Notes under the pieces: model-generated
The model's database searches: none
Seen by the model: only the letters and a program-made list of their open reading frames with translations
What the model was told of the DNA's origin: nothing
Shown here: piece after piece, positions 7,331 to 15,482 of the stretch
Layout: each line of letters starts with the position of its first letter
Numbering within the stretch: position 1 is the stretch's first letter
Position numbers and translations under genes: made by a program
Assembly (NCBI GenBank): GCA_029258405.1
Contig: JARHYY010000061.1
Location: forward strand, 1 to 59,331
Origin: Helicobacteraceae bacterium
Lineage (GTDB): Bacteria; Campylobacterota; Campylobacteria; Campylobacterales; Helicobacteraceae
Reading direction: 5' to 3'
Length of the DNA stretch: 59,331 nucleotides

Positions 7331-8065
7331 CTATATAACAGCTATAATACCACACATAAGCAATGCAAATAAAATAACACCAATAAAAAAACGTCTTAAA
7401 TCAACTTCATCAAAAGCTATATTGCTATGTTCTTTTTCTAGCAATGATAGAAAAATATCCCCTTCTATAAGTTCTTTTGAGATTAAAAGAGCAGCTTCTC
7501 TCCCATTGCTTAACACAGAAAATTGATAGGCAAAATTATCTGCATTAATGCCTTTAGCTTCTTCATAGATGGGCTGCACTAGCACATCAATTACACCTGC
7601 CTGCCCTAATCCAACGGTACGCAATATGGAGCAACCCTCTCGCATTTTTCCTTGTTTTTTAGGAATATTCATTACCTCAAAAACTCTCTGATACGCTTTT
7701 CCATTTTCTTTTTTGCCATTTACAATAATAGAGCAGGGTTTTTGAGTGTTAAGTTGTGATAAATATTTTCCTACAATAATAGCATGAATAAAACGAACCA
7801 CATCATCAATGCTAATAAATTCTTCAAGGAGCTCTAAAATAATAGCAACTTCTCTGCCTCCTTTATGGTATAAATCTAGTTGTGGATTTAGAAATAAACA
7901 GCATTCCTTATCTAAAGAGCTTTCAAGAAAATGCACTAAGTCCTCATGGATAAGCTTAAGCCCAGCACGAGGAGGCAATTGCTTATTTTTTTGAATTATC
8001 TTACTTCGTTCCCAATCTGCATATTTTTTTTCTCGGCGATACATTACAGAATTAGAGCGTGCCAT
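7331..8065 (-). CDS. Conserved-type hypothetical protein with C-terminal membrane anchor
   Basis: The 244-residue protein has a basic N-terminus (RREKKYADWERSK), a soluble middle and a single C-terminal membrane segment (about 226-244, GVILFALLMCGIIAVI), so it looks like a tail-anchored cytoplasmic protein. Its ATG overlaps the copA stop by one base (TAATG), indicating co-transcription and coupled translation with the copper pump. The middle has LVQPIYEEAK and NGREAALL segments but no motif I recognise. A role in copper handling or membrane assembly would be inference from position only. Confidence 0.7.
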   Translation of the reverse strand: MARSNSVMYRREKKYADWERSKIIQKNKQLPPRAGLKLIHEDLVHFLESSLDKECCLFLNPQLDLYHKGGREVAIILELLEEFISIDDVVRFIHAIIVGKYLSQLNTQKPCSIIVNGKKENGKAYQRVFEVMNIPKKQGKMREGCSILRTVGLGQAGVIDVLVQPIYEEAKGINADNFAYQFSVLSNGREAALLISKELIEGDIFLSLLEKEHSNIAFDEVDLRRFFIGVILFALLMCGIIAVI

Positions 8066-10281
8066 TAATCTGCCATTTTATATTTAAATTTTCTTAAAGT
8101 TTGTGCATTCAAAACAACACTAAGACTACTTAAGCTCATAGCTAGTGCCGAAAGCATAGGATTTAAAAAAATGCCATAGGAGTATAATATTCCACAAGCA
8201 ATAGGAATAGCCATCACATTATAACAAAAAGCCCAAAATAAATTTTGTTTAATATTTCTTACAATAGCCTTGCTTAACTCCATAGCATATACAATAGAAT
8301 CTATTGCCTCATTGCAAATAATCATACCAGCACTCTGATAATTTATATCACTAGCATTTGAAAAACTTACAGAAACATCGCTTGCCTCTAATGCAGCCAC
8401 ATCATTAATGCCATCTCCAACCATCATAACTGTTTTATTTTGAGATTTAAGTTTATTGATCAAATCAAGCTTATCTTTTGGTTTTGCATGGGCTATAAAA
8501 TCTTTTACGCCTACAATATGTGCTACTCTTTGAACACTCTCTTTTCTGTCACCACTAACAATAAGGCTTTGGATATGACGACTTTTAAAAAAATCAAATA
8601 TCTCTTTTGCCCTATTTTTGACTCTATCTTCAAGAAAGATTAAACCAAGAATCGTATCCTTTGTGCCAACAAACACAGTAATAAGTCCTCGTTCATCTCT
8701 CAAAGGTTCGGCATTTTTTGTAAAAAAATCCTCGTTTCCTACAAAATATTCTTTTTCATCTATAAATGCTGATATCCCATAGCCAGCAAAAGTGTGAAAC
8801 TTTTGAGCATTCAATAAATGTAAATTCTTTTTTTGAGCTTCATTTATAATAGCATGGGCAATTAAATGTTCGCTCCCTTGTTCTATGCTAGCAGCAATTT
8901 GTAAAATATTATCAGCATGATTATTATTAAAAGGCACAATTTCAACAACTTCTAAAGAATTATAAGTAAGCGTTCCTGTTTTATCAAACACAACACAATC
9001 AATATCTTGAAGTTTTTCCATTAAGCCCACATTTCTAAAAAACAAACCTTTCTTATGGGCAAGAGTACTTCCAATCATAACTGCCATAGGAGTAGCAAGC
9101 CCTAAAGCACATGGACAAGAGATTACAAGAACAGCAATAAAAATTTCAAAACCAAATGAAAAATTTTCATAAAATGTCCAAAATATGCCTGCAATGAATG
9201 CTATAACAATAACACTTGGAACAAAAATGCTAGCAACTTTATCGGCGATTCTCGTCATTTTTGTTTTTGAAGCGGCTGCTTGCTCAATAAGCTTTACAAT
9301 GCCTTGTAGAGTGCTATGAGCACTATCATCAGTAACTTTCATTATAAAAGAAGTGTGCGTGCTTAAACTACCTGCAAAAATCTTATCACCCTGTTTTTTA
9401 TACACGGGCATTACCTCACCTGTAAGCATAGATTCATTTAAATAACCTTCACCTTCTGCAAGTACACCGTCAACAGGAATACAATCACCAGGAAGAATCT
9501 TCAAACGATCGCCAACCTTAATAAAATCAACTAAAATTTTTCGCTCTTCGTTTCCATTGATTAATATTGCTTCTTTTGGTTGCTGTGCCAATAGAGCACT
9601 CAGTGTATCATGAGAGTCCTCCTTTGCCCTTTCTTCAACAGTTTTTCCTAGCATAACCAAAGCAAGAATAACAGCAATACTTTCAAAATAGAGATGATGT
9701 GCACTAAAATTTTCAGCAAGTAAATACACACTATATATAAAAGCTGCTATTGTGCTTATAGCAATCAAGGAGTCCATATTTGGATTCTTACAATAAAGAC
9801 TCTTAAAACCCTTAACATAAAATCTCCATCCTAAAAGCATAATAAGACAAGTAGCTATAATTTGCACAGTAATATTCACAGAAAAAGAATCAAAAGCAGA
9901 AGGTAAAAGTGCGGGAAAAAACATGCCAACCATAGAAACATAAAGCATAATGAACATTATTGCCAAAGCTAAACATACACGAACAAGAGGAGATATAATT
10001 TTTCTTTCTACAGCTTCAAATTTTTTTTCCTTCAAAAGCTGTATTGTTGTTTGATGTTCATCTGAAGCATATTGCAAGTGAGGTGCATAACCTAATTTCT
10101 CAATTAAGTTAAAAATGGATTCTAAATTTCCTTTGTTTTCATCAAAAACAACCAATGCCGTTTTATTAACCAAATTCACTTCAATACTATCAATAAAATC
10201 TTTTCTTCTTAAAGAGCGTTCAATACCACCAGAGCAAGCAGAACAAGTCATGCCTTCAATATAAAATTTTTGTGTTTTCAT
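8065..10281 (-). CDS. copA: Copper-exporting P-type ATPase
   Basis: This inner-membrane P1B-1 ATPase, 738 residues long, exports Cu(I) to the periplasm. It has one N-terminal metal-binding domain with GMTCSAC (Cys13, Cys16), the CPC membrane motif in SCPCALGLATP (about 390), the phosphorylation site DKTGTLT (about 433), and GDGIND in the hinge. The C-terminal Cu(I)-specificity residues Y-N and M-S-L-S-S are in the last two helices. Its first 70 residues closely recall H. pylori CopA. The small chaperone CopP, which I expect next to copA in H. pylori, is absent; the tail-anchored protein takes its place. Confidence 0.92.
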   Translation of the reverse strand: MKTQKFYIEGMTCSACSGGIERSLRRKDFIDSIEVNLVNKTALVVFDENKGNLESIFNLIEKLGYAPHLQYASDEHQTTIQLLKEKKFEAVERKIISPLVRVCLALAIMFIMLYVSMVGMFFPALLPSAFDSFSVNITVQIIATCLIMLLGWRFYVKGFKSLYCKNPNMDSLIAISTIAAFIYSVYLLAENFSAHHLYFESIAVILALVMLGKTVEERAKEDSHDTLSALLAQQPKEAILINGNEERKILVDFIKVGDRLKILPGDCIPVDGVLAEGEGYLNESMLTGEVMPVYKKQGDKIFAGSLSTHTSFIMKVTDDSAHSTLQGIVKLIEQAAASKTKMTRIADKVASIFVPSVIVIAFIAGIFWTFYENFSFGFEIFIAVLVISCPCALGLATPMAVMIGSTLAHKKGLFFRNVGLMEKLQDIDCVVFDKTGTLTYNSLEVVEIVPFNNNHADNILQIAASIEQGSEHLIAHAIINEAQKKNLHLLNAQKFHTFAGYGISAFIDEKEYFVGNEDFFTKNAEPLRDERGLITVFVGTKDTILGLIFLEDRVKNRAKEIFDFFKSRHIQSLIVSGDRKESVQRVAHIVGVKDFIAHAKPKDKLDLINKLKSQNKTVMMVGDGINDVAALEASDVSVSFSNASDINYQSAGMIICNEAIDSIVYAMELSKAIVRNIKQNLFWAFCYNVMAIPIACGILYSYGIFLNPMLSALAMSLSSLSVVLNAQTLRKFKYKMAD

Positions 10282-10361
10282 TATACATCCTTACTGAGAA
10301 TATATTTTTTTACAATAAAATTCCTTTAGTAAAGATTATATACAAATCATATCAACATTAA

Positions 10362-10378
10362 TTCCCCCATAGGGGGAA
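10362..10378 (-). terminator. Hairpin after adhA
   Basis: TTCCCCC (10362-10368) pairs with GGGGGAA (10372-10378) across an ATA loop, 12 bases beyond the adhA stop and upstream of copA. Only a short TTAAT follows, so termination strength is uncertain. Confidence 0.5.
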
Positions 10379-10390
10379 AGAAATTATTAT

Positions 10391-11431
10391 TTATTTTCTG
10401 AAGTCAAGTACCATACGCCCATCAATTTTGCCCTTTTTCATCCTATCAAAGACATCATTGACTTCTTCAAGCTTAGCTGGGGCAACATGTGCTTTTACTT
10501 TTTCATCTTCAGCAAAATTAATTGCTTCTTGCAAGTCTAGCCTTGTTCCCACAATTGAGCCCCGAATGGTTACACCATTAAGAATCATGTTGAATATATT
10601 AACAGGGAATTCTCCCGGAGGAAGACCATTCATAGCCACAGTCCCACCTCGTCTTACCACGCCAATGGCTTGTTTAAATGCTGTTGGATGCACAGCAGTA
10701 ACTAAGACACCATGTGTGCCACCATTGGTTTCTTTTCTGATTTTATCAATAGTGCCTTGTTCGCCTAGCTCTTTTGCATTAGCTACTACAGTTGCTCCAT
10801 ATTTTTTTGCTAGTTGAAGTTTATCATCAGCAACATCAATAGCAGCAACATTCAAGCCCATTGCTTTTGCATACTGCACGGCTAAATGTCCTAAACCACC
10901 AATTCCAGAAATGGTTACCCATTGTCCTGGCTTCGCTTCTGTCATTTTCAAGCCTTTGTACACAGTAACACCCGCACAAAGTATAGGAGCAATATTTAAG
11001 AAATTGCTATCTTTTTTAAGGATTCCTACATAATTTGCATCTGCTAAAGCATATTCAGCAAAACCGCCATTAACAGAATAACCACCATTTTGCTGACTTT
11101 CACACAGTGTTTCCCAGCCAGCCATACAATGATCACAATGTCCGCAAGCACTGTAAAGCCAAGGAATGCCTACTGCATCTCCTTCTTTAACATGAGTTAC
11201 ACCCTTGCCTACTTCAACTATATAGCCAACACCTTCATGTCCGGGAATGAGTGGAAGTTTTGGTTTGATTGGCCAATCGCCATCAACAGCATGTAAATCC
11301 GTATGGCAAACACCGCAAGCTTCGATTTTTACTAAAACTTGTCCTTCACTAACTTTTGGTACATCTACCTCTTCTACGACTAATGGACCGCCAAATTGCT
11401 TAACTATAGCTGCTTTCATTTTTTTTGACAT
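10391..11431 (-). CDS. adhA: Zinc-dependent alcohol dehydrogenase (AdhP type)
   Basis: This 346-residue NAD(P)-dependent medium-chain dehydrogenase interconverts primary alcohols and aldehydes. Visible motifs are catalytic-zinc C-G-V-C-H-T-D and GHEGVG, the structural-zinc cluster C-G-H-C-D-H-C...C, and the nucleotide fold GIGGLGHLAVQYAKAMG. I chose the start at 11431 (MSKKMKAA) because AAGGAGG lies five bases upstream; an upstream in-frame ATG lacks this. The neighbouring aldehyde dehydrogenase on the same strand suggests a two-step alcohol-to-acid route, though 271 bases with hairpins separate them. A 14-bp perfect palindrome 48 bases upstream may be an operator. Confidence 0.93.
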   Translation of the reverse strand: MSKKMKAAIVKQFGGPLVVEEVDVPKVSEGQVLVKIEACGVCHTDLHAVDGDWPIKPKLPLIPGHEGVGYIVEVGKGVTHVKEGDAVGIPWLYSACGHCDHCMAGWETLCESQQNGGYSVNGGFAEYALADANYVGILKKDSNFLNIAPILCAGVTVYKGLKMTEAKPGQWVTISGIGGLGHLAVQYAKAMGLNVAAIDVADDKLQLAKKYGATVVANAKELGEQGTIDKIRKETNGGTHGVLVTAVHPTAFKQAIGVVRRGGTVAMNGLPPGEFPVNIFNMILNGVTIRGSIVGTRLDLQEAINFAEDEKVKAHVAPAKLEEVNDVFDRMKKGKIDGRMVLDFRK

Positions 11432-11479
11432 AAACGCCTCCTTGTTAGTTATATTCATTTTTAATGAATACTAAGTTTA

Positions 11480-11493
11480 AGGTGCATGCACCT
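11480..11493. promoter_or_regulatory. Palindromic possible operator upstream of adhA
   Basis: AGGTGCATGCACCT is a perfect 14-bp palindrome 48 bases before the adhA start, in the adhA leader or promoter. GC-rich symmetry in AT-rich surroundings suggests a dimeric regulator site. No regulator gene is adjacent. Confidence 0.4.
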
Positions 11494-11612
11494 CTATTTA
11501 AGCAGTAGCACAATCTACTTAGAATAAAATTTTCACATATTCCAGTAGGTATTACGATTCATTAAAGATGCCACTCAATCTTTAAGAAACTAAAATCCTA
11601 GCGTTACACTAA

Positions 11613-11693
11613 AGATTTTAAGTCTTCTTAACTCATTTAAAACACTTAAAATCTCCCAACACACTCATGGGCTTCGTAGCCCAAGGCTACGAA
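11613..11693 (-). terminator. Hairpins between the aldehyde and alcohol dehydrogenase genes
   Basis: Two inverted repeats follow the aldehyde dehydrogenase stop. TTCGTAGCC (11673-11681) pairs with 11685-11693 around a CAA loop, nine perfect pairs and only 10 bases beyond the stop. AGATTTTAAGT (11613-11623) pairs with 11644-11654, 11 perfect pairs with a 20-base loop. The first is a likely terminator or mRNA 3'-end stabiliser. Confidence 0.5.
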
Positions 11694-11702
11694 ATTTTAA
11701 AA

Positions 11703-13217
11703 TTAGAAGAAGCCTAGTTTATTTGGGCTATAGCTCACTAAAAGATTCTTTGTTTGCTGATAATGCTCAAGCATCATCTTATGTGTTTCCCTACCAATAC
11801 CGCTTTGCTTATATCCTCCAAATGCTGCATGAGCTGGATATAAATGGTAGCAATTTGTCCAAACTCTTCCAGCCTTAATTCTTCTACCAAAGCGATATGC
11901 CCGATTGATATCTCTTGTCCAAACACCGCTACCAAGACCATAGATAGTATCATTTGCGATTTCAAGGGCTTCATCTTCATTCTTGAAAGTTGTTACAGCT
12001 AGCACTGGTCCAAAAATTTCTTCTTGAAAAATTCTCATTTTATTATGCCCTTTTAAAAGGGTTGGTTTGACATAGCATCCATTTGCTAAATCTCCATCAA
12101 GCTTATTCCTTTCACCACCAATGAGACACTCTGCCCCTTCTTTTTTGCCAACTTCTATGTAGTTCATGATGGTATTCACTTGATTTTCATCAACTTGTGC
12201 TCCCATCATGGTGCTTGGATCAAGTGGGCAACCTATCTTAATGGCTTTAACTCTCTCAATCACTTTTGCTATGAATTTATCATAAATCTTTTCATCAATT
12301 AATGCTCGAGATGGGCATGTGCAAACCTCGCCTTGATTGAATGCAAAAAGCACCAAACCTTCAATAGCTTTATCAAGGAATGCATCTTCATGTTCATAAA
12401 TATCAGAGAAGAAAATATTAGGTGATTTTCCACCAAGCTCTAGAGTGCAAGGAATAATATTTTCTGTAGCAAACTGCATAATCTGTCTTCCAACACTTGT
12501 AGAGCCTGTAAAAGCCACTTTTGCAATTTTTGGGTTTGTTGCTAAATATTTACCGATTTTACCGCCACTTCCATTTACAATATTCACCACACCATCAGGG
12601 AGCAAATCACCAATGATGTCAAAAAGCACTAAAATACTCGCTGGAGTAGCAGAAGCTGGTTTAAGCACAACACAATTTCCAGCAGCAAGTGCTGGAGCTA
12701 ACTTCCATGCTGCCATGAGAATGGGGAAGTTCCAAGGAATGATTTGCCCTACAACACCCAAAGGCTCATGAAAATGATAGGCTATCGTATCATTATCAAT
12801 TTCAGAGATTCCACCTTCTTGTGCTCTTATGCATCCTGCAAAATAACGAAAATGATCTGCAGACAAAGGAATATCAGCTGCAGTTGTTTCACGAATTGGC
12901 TTACCATTATCCCATGTTTCTGCATGAGCAATTTTCTCCAAATTAGCGTCGATTCTATCAGCAATTTTCAAAAGAATATTTGCTCTTTCTGTTGGACTTG
13001 TTCTGCCCCATGTGCATTTTGCCTTATGTGCTGCATCAAGAGCATTTTCAATATCTTTTTCACTTGAAAGTGGCACTTCGCATAACACTTTTCCATTAAT
13101 AGGGCTTTTGTTTTGGCTGTATTTACCATCAACTGGTGCTACCCATTTACCACCAATATAATTTTCATAACGAGATTTGAAAACTTTGCTACTATCTACA
13201 TATTGACTTTGACTCAT
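11703..13217 (-). CDS. NAD-dependent aldehyde dehydrogenase (AldB/ExaC type)
   Basis: This enzyme oxidises aldehydes to carboxylic acids. It has 504 residues, the usual family length. VTLELGGKSPNIFFSD carries the catalytic Glu and nearby EVCTCPSR the catalytic Cys (about 298). The cofactor motif FTGSTSVGRQI is also present. I placed the start at 13217 (MSQSQYVD), preceded by AAGGAGAGCGCA; the longer frame upstream is AT-rich and unlike a coding extension. It lies upstream of the alcohol dehydrogenase on the same strand and probably acts on its product. Confidence 0.92.
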   Translation of the reverse strand: MSQSQYVDSSKVFKSRYENYIGGKWVAPVDGKYSQNKSPINGKVLCEVPLSSEKDIENALDAAHKAKCTWGRTSPTERANILLKIADRIDANLEKIAHAETWDNGKPIRETTAADIPLSADHFRYFAGCIRAQEGGISEIDNDTIAYHFHEPLGVVGQIIPWNFPILMAAWKLAPALAAGNCVVLKPASATPASILVLFDIIGDLLPDGVVNIVNGSGGKIGKYLATNPKIAKVAFTGSTSVGRQIMQFATENIIPCTLELGGKSPNIFFSDIYEHEDAFLDKAIEGLVLFAFNQGEVCTCPSRALIDEKIYDKFIAKVIERVKAIKIGCPLDPSTMMGAQVDENQVNTIMNYIEVGKKEGAECLIGGERNKLDGDLANGCYVKPTLLKGHNKMRIFQEEIFGPVLAVTTFKNEDEALEIANDTIYGLGSGVWTRDINRAYRFGRRIKAGRVWTNCYHLYPAHAAFGGYKQSGIGRETHKMMLEHYQQTKNLLVSYSPNKLGFF

Positions 13218-13744
13218 TGCGCTCTCCTTGAATTCTAAAAATTTGCAAAATATATGCACAAAATCCAATATTTGAATACATGTGCATATAATAAGCTTTT
13301 TAATGATGTGCAAGTATAGCATTTTAAAATGAAGTTTTGTAAATAAATTAAAAATATTTAACACAAAATACGAATTTCTTAATTTTATGATTTTAATAAT
13401 AAACATTATATTTATCAAACCTATCTCATATAAAAGCCCCTAATTTTAAGTTATATAGAATATAAATAAAATTATATTTTATTTATTATTGAAAAGATCA
13501 TATTATTTTAATAATGTTCCAAATAAAGAAGAAGTATCATATTGATAAAGTGGGGAGATTAGACTAAACGAATCATTTTTAATGTATGGAATTGTAAATA
13601 AATTTAGTAAAATAAAAATATATTGTTGACTTATTAAGTATAAGCTTAAGAGCAAGAGAACAAGTATCGAAATAAGCTTATACAGTATATTTCCAGTATA
13701 TTTAGCTTTAATAGAAGAATTATTACTTTTAATATTACACACGA

Positions 13745-13965
13745 ATGCTTTACTGCCAAGGTTCATATCATTAAGATATGTATTTATAGTGTTTGTTTGT
13801 GTTGTATATATTAACTTATATATAGGTTTAACTAAGAATATCATTAAGCGATAGATAACCCTTTGATATTATCTCTAACCCTCAACCACACAAACATTTC
13901 AATACATAAAAACTTGACACAGCTTACCATAATTTAACTCATCATTTCATTCAAAATGTTTTCAA
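13745..13965 (-). repeat. Decayed group II intron 3' end, copy B
   Basis: The reverse complement aligns with 1333-1554 almost end to end: an ATGAAATGAT block, AATTATGG(C/T)AAGCTGTGTG at the start of a destroyed domain V, then (T)AGAGATAA...TCAAAGGGTTA, TAATGATAT(G/T)CTTAGTTAAA, and the maturase-tail piece KPIYKLIYTTQTNTI...YLNDMN. It therefore keeps the same unusual order, domain V then ORF tail, as the copy near the left edge. Confidence 0.7.
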
Positions 13966-14020
13966 ATTCCCATTAATCATAAAGTTTCTTGAACTCCAAA
14001 ATATTAGCAAGGACAATATC

Positions 14021-14144
14021 AACCTTGTGCTTGAGTTTGTTTTTACAATGAGCTTATAATATAACTTTATATAGTGGAGTTAAGTAAGTTCTTTAAGGTT
14101 TATTGCTTGTTTGAGGTTTTGGGTTGGGTATGGTATAATTGAGT
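14021..14144 (+). repeat. Dispersed intergenic repeat, copy III
   Basis: This segment aligns with the reverse complement of the left half of 58288-58514. The best block is TTATTGCTTGTTTGAG, identical in both and preceded by TTTAAGG(T/C). It also contains a good TATAAT (14134-14139). It lies immediately beside the decayed intron copy and 175 bases before the tRNA cluster. Confidence 0.65.
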
Positions 14145-14318
14145 CTTGTTGTTTTGTGTGAGTTTGTGGTTGGGTGGTGGCTAATATTTAATGTAAGTTT
14201 GGTTTAGCACTGTGTATTATGATGAAAATAGGCGATTGTTTCAATTCTTAATGTTTTATCTTATTCTTGTACTTGATTTTTTAAAAAGATATAGCTATAA
14301 TTTCTTACTTTTTTGTTT

Positions 14319-14393
14319 GCGGGAGTAGCTCAGTGGTAGAGCACAACCTTGCCAAGGTTGGGGCCGCGGGTTCGATCCCCGTCTCCCGCTCCA
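14319..14393 (+). tRNA. tRNA-Gly (anticodon GCC)
   Basis: This 75-nt tRNA has encoded CCA. The acceptor GCGGGAG pairs with CTCCCGC, the anticodon loop is TTGCCAA, and the T arm is GCGGGTTCGATCCCCGT. TATAAT at 14296-14301 lies 17 bases upstream and is the likely cluster promoter. Confidence 0.95.
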
Positions 14394-14456
14394 TTAATGC
14401 TTATGCATTAGTTACTTAATGATAATCCATTTCAAATTACATCTTATAGATTCTTT

Positions 14457-14543
14457 GCCCAGGTGGTGGAATGGTAGACACAAGGGACTTAAAATCCCTC
14501 GGACATTGCGTCCGTGCCGGTTCAAGTCCGGCTTTGGGCACCA
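14457..14543 (+). tRNA. tRNA-Leu (anticodon TAA)
   Basis: This 87-nt class II tRNA has encoded CCA. The anticodon loop is CTTAAAA, the variable arm is long (CGGACATTGCGTCCG) and the T arm is CCGGTTCAAGTCCGG. It is the second gene of a Gly-Leu-Cys-Ser cluster. Confidence 0.95.
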
Positions 14544-14553
14544 TCTATAAAAT

Positions 14554-14628
14554 GGCGACATAGCCAAGTGGTAAGGCGTGGGCCTGCAAAGCCTTGATTC
14601 CCCAGTTCGAATCTGGGTGTCGCCTCCA
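14554..14628 (+). tRNA. tRNA-Cys (anticodon GCA)
   Basis: This 75-nt tRNA has encoded CCA. The acceptor GGCGACA pairs with TGTCGCC, the anticodon loop is CTGCAAA, and the T arm is CCCAGTTCGAATCTGGG. It is the third gene of the cluster, 10 bases after tRNA-Leu. Confidence 0.95.
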
Positions 14629-14652
14629 TTTTATAAATTCCATAACAATATT

Positions 14653-14740
14653 CGGGAGATGGCTGAGTGGTCGAAAGCGGCGGTCTTGAAAACCGTTGAG
14701 GGTTACACCTCCGGGGGTTCGAATCCCTCTCTCCCGGCCA
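14653..14740 (+). tRNA. tRNA-Ser (anticodon TGA)
   Basis: This 88-nt class II tRNA has encoded CCA. The acceptor CGGGAGA pairs with TCTCCCG, the anticodon loop is CTTGAAA, and there is a long variable arm. It is last in the cluster and is followed after 36 bases by thiE on the same strand. Confidence 0.95.
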
Positions 14741-14776
14741 CAATTGTTTTTTATTTCTTCTTTACAAAGTGTGATA

Positions 14777-15421
14777 ATGCAAAAAAAACCAAGAATAATG
14801 CAAGGTTTATATGCCATTAGCGATGAAAAACTTGTTCCATATAATAAAATATTAAATATGATTGAAGAATCATTTATTGCTGGTGTGCGTTTTTTTCAAT
14901 TAAGAGATAAGCATTCCTCATTGGATACGCTTAAATATTTAAGTCGTGAAATAATGTCTTTATGTCAAAAATATGATGTTTGCTTTATTCTTAATGATTA
15001 CTATGAATTAGCTTTACAATTAGAATGTGGTGTGCATCTTGGTAAGGACGAAATGTGCATTTTAAAATCTCATTATAATATGCAAGAAATTCAAGATATT
15101 TTTAAAAAACTCTCTTGTGTTGGTATATCTTGTTATGGCTCTTTAGAGCTTGCTCAAGAAGCATATAGATTAGGTGCAGATTATATTGCTTTTGGAAGTT
15201 GTTTTGATTCCCCTACTAAACCTCATGCTCAAAAAATTGATATTAATATTTTTAATGAAGCAAAAAATATCTTAGATATGCCTCTTTGTGCTATTGGAGG
15301 AATTACACCTTATAATATGCAGTATTTAAGTAATGTAGATATGATAGCTGTTATATCTTCTTTGTGGAGTGGAGATATTAAAAAAAATGTGGCAGATTTT
15401 ATGCTTTATTGGTCATCTTAA
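14777..15421 (+). CDS. thiE: Thiamine-phosphate synthase
   Basis: ThiE joins hydroxymethylpyrimidine diphosphate and thiazole phosphate into thiamine phosphate. The 214-residue TIM barrel carries FQLRDKHSS near the N-terminus, FILNDYYELA, a GVHLGKDE segment and the phosphate-binding FGSCFDSPTKP and GGITPYN loops. I start at ATG 14777; ATG 14798 (MQGLYAIS) is an alternative, and neither has a strong ribosome site. It is probably read through from the tRNA cluster. A bidirectional hairpin follows the stop. Confidence 0.88.
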   Translation: MQKKPRIMQGLYAISDEKLVPYNKILNMIEESFIAGVRFFQLRDKHSSLDTLKYLSREIMSLCQKYDVCFILNDYYELALQLECGVHLGKDEMCILKSHYNMQEIQDIFKKLSCVGISCYGSLELAQEAYRLGADYIAFGSCFDSPTKPHAQKIDINIFNEAKNILDMPLCAIGGITPYNMQYLSNVDMIAVISSLWSGDIKKNVADFMLYWSS

Positions 15422-15450
15422 AAGTAGAACCTTTGTGTCTATGTAAAAAC

Positions 15451-15470
15451 CCATAGCCTTGGCTATGGGG
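15451..15470 (-). terminator. Rho-independent terminator between convergent genes
   Basis: CCCATAGCC pairs with GGCTATGGG (15451-15470) around a two-base core. Read on the minus strand the hairpin is followed by TTTTTACAT, a classical terminator for the EF-hand gene ending at 15483; it may also serve thiE. Confidence 0.75.
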
Positions 15471-15482
15471 AATCAATAATAT

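Larger units (their letters stand above)
13218..14318. other. Gene-poor region with intron and repeat debris
   Basis: About 1.1 kb has no convincing gene. It contains the decayed intron fragment at 13745-13965 (minus), the dispersed repeat copy III at 14021-14144 and the tRNA-Gly promoter. The minus frame 13503-13844 begins with maturase-tail residues (KPIYKLIYTTQTNTI) and then changes to an unrelated hydrophobic stretch, so I do not call it a gene. Confidence 0.6.

Noticed and set aside
11703..13418. Longer aldehyde dehydrogenase start giving 571 residues
   Set aside because: The extra 67 residues are AT-biased and the family begins near MSQSQYVD, which has a strong ribosome site.
13503..13844. 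A 113-residue minus-strand frame
   Set aside because: Its first 30 residues are the decayed maturase tail and the rest is an AT-driven hydrophobic stretch with no ribosome site; treated as intron debris.
14522..14820. Long frames on both strands across the tRNA cluster
   Set aside because: They are accidental frames through tRNA genes; the real thiE start is downstream of tRNA-Ser.
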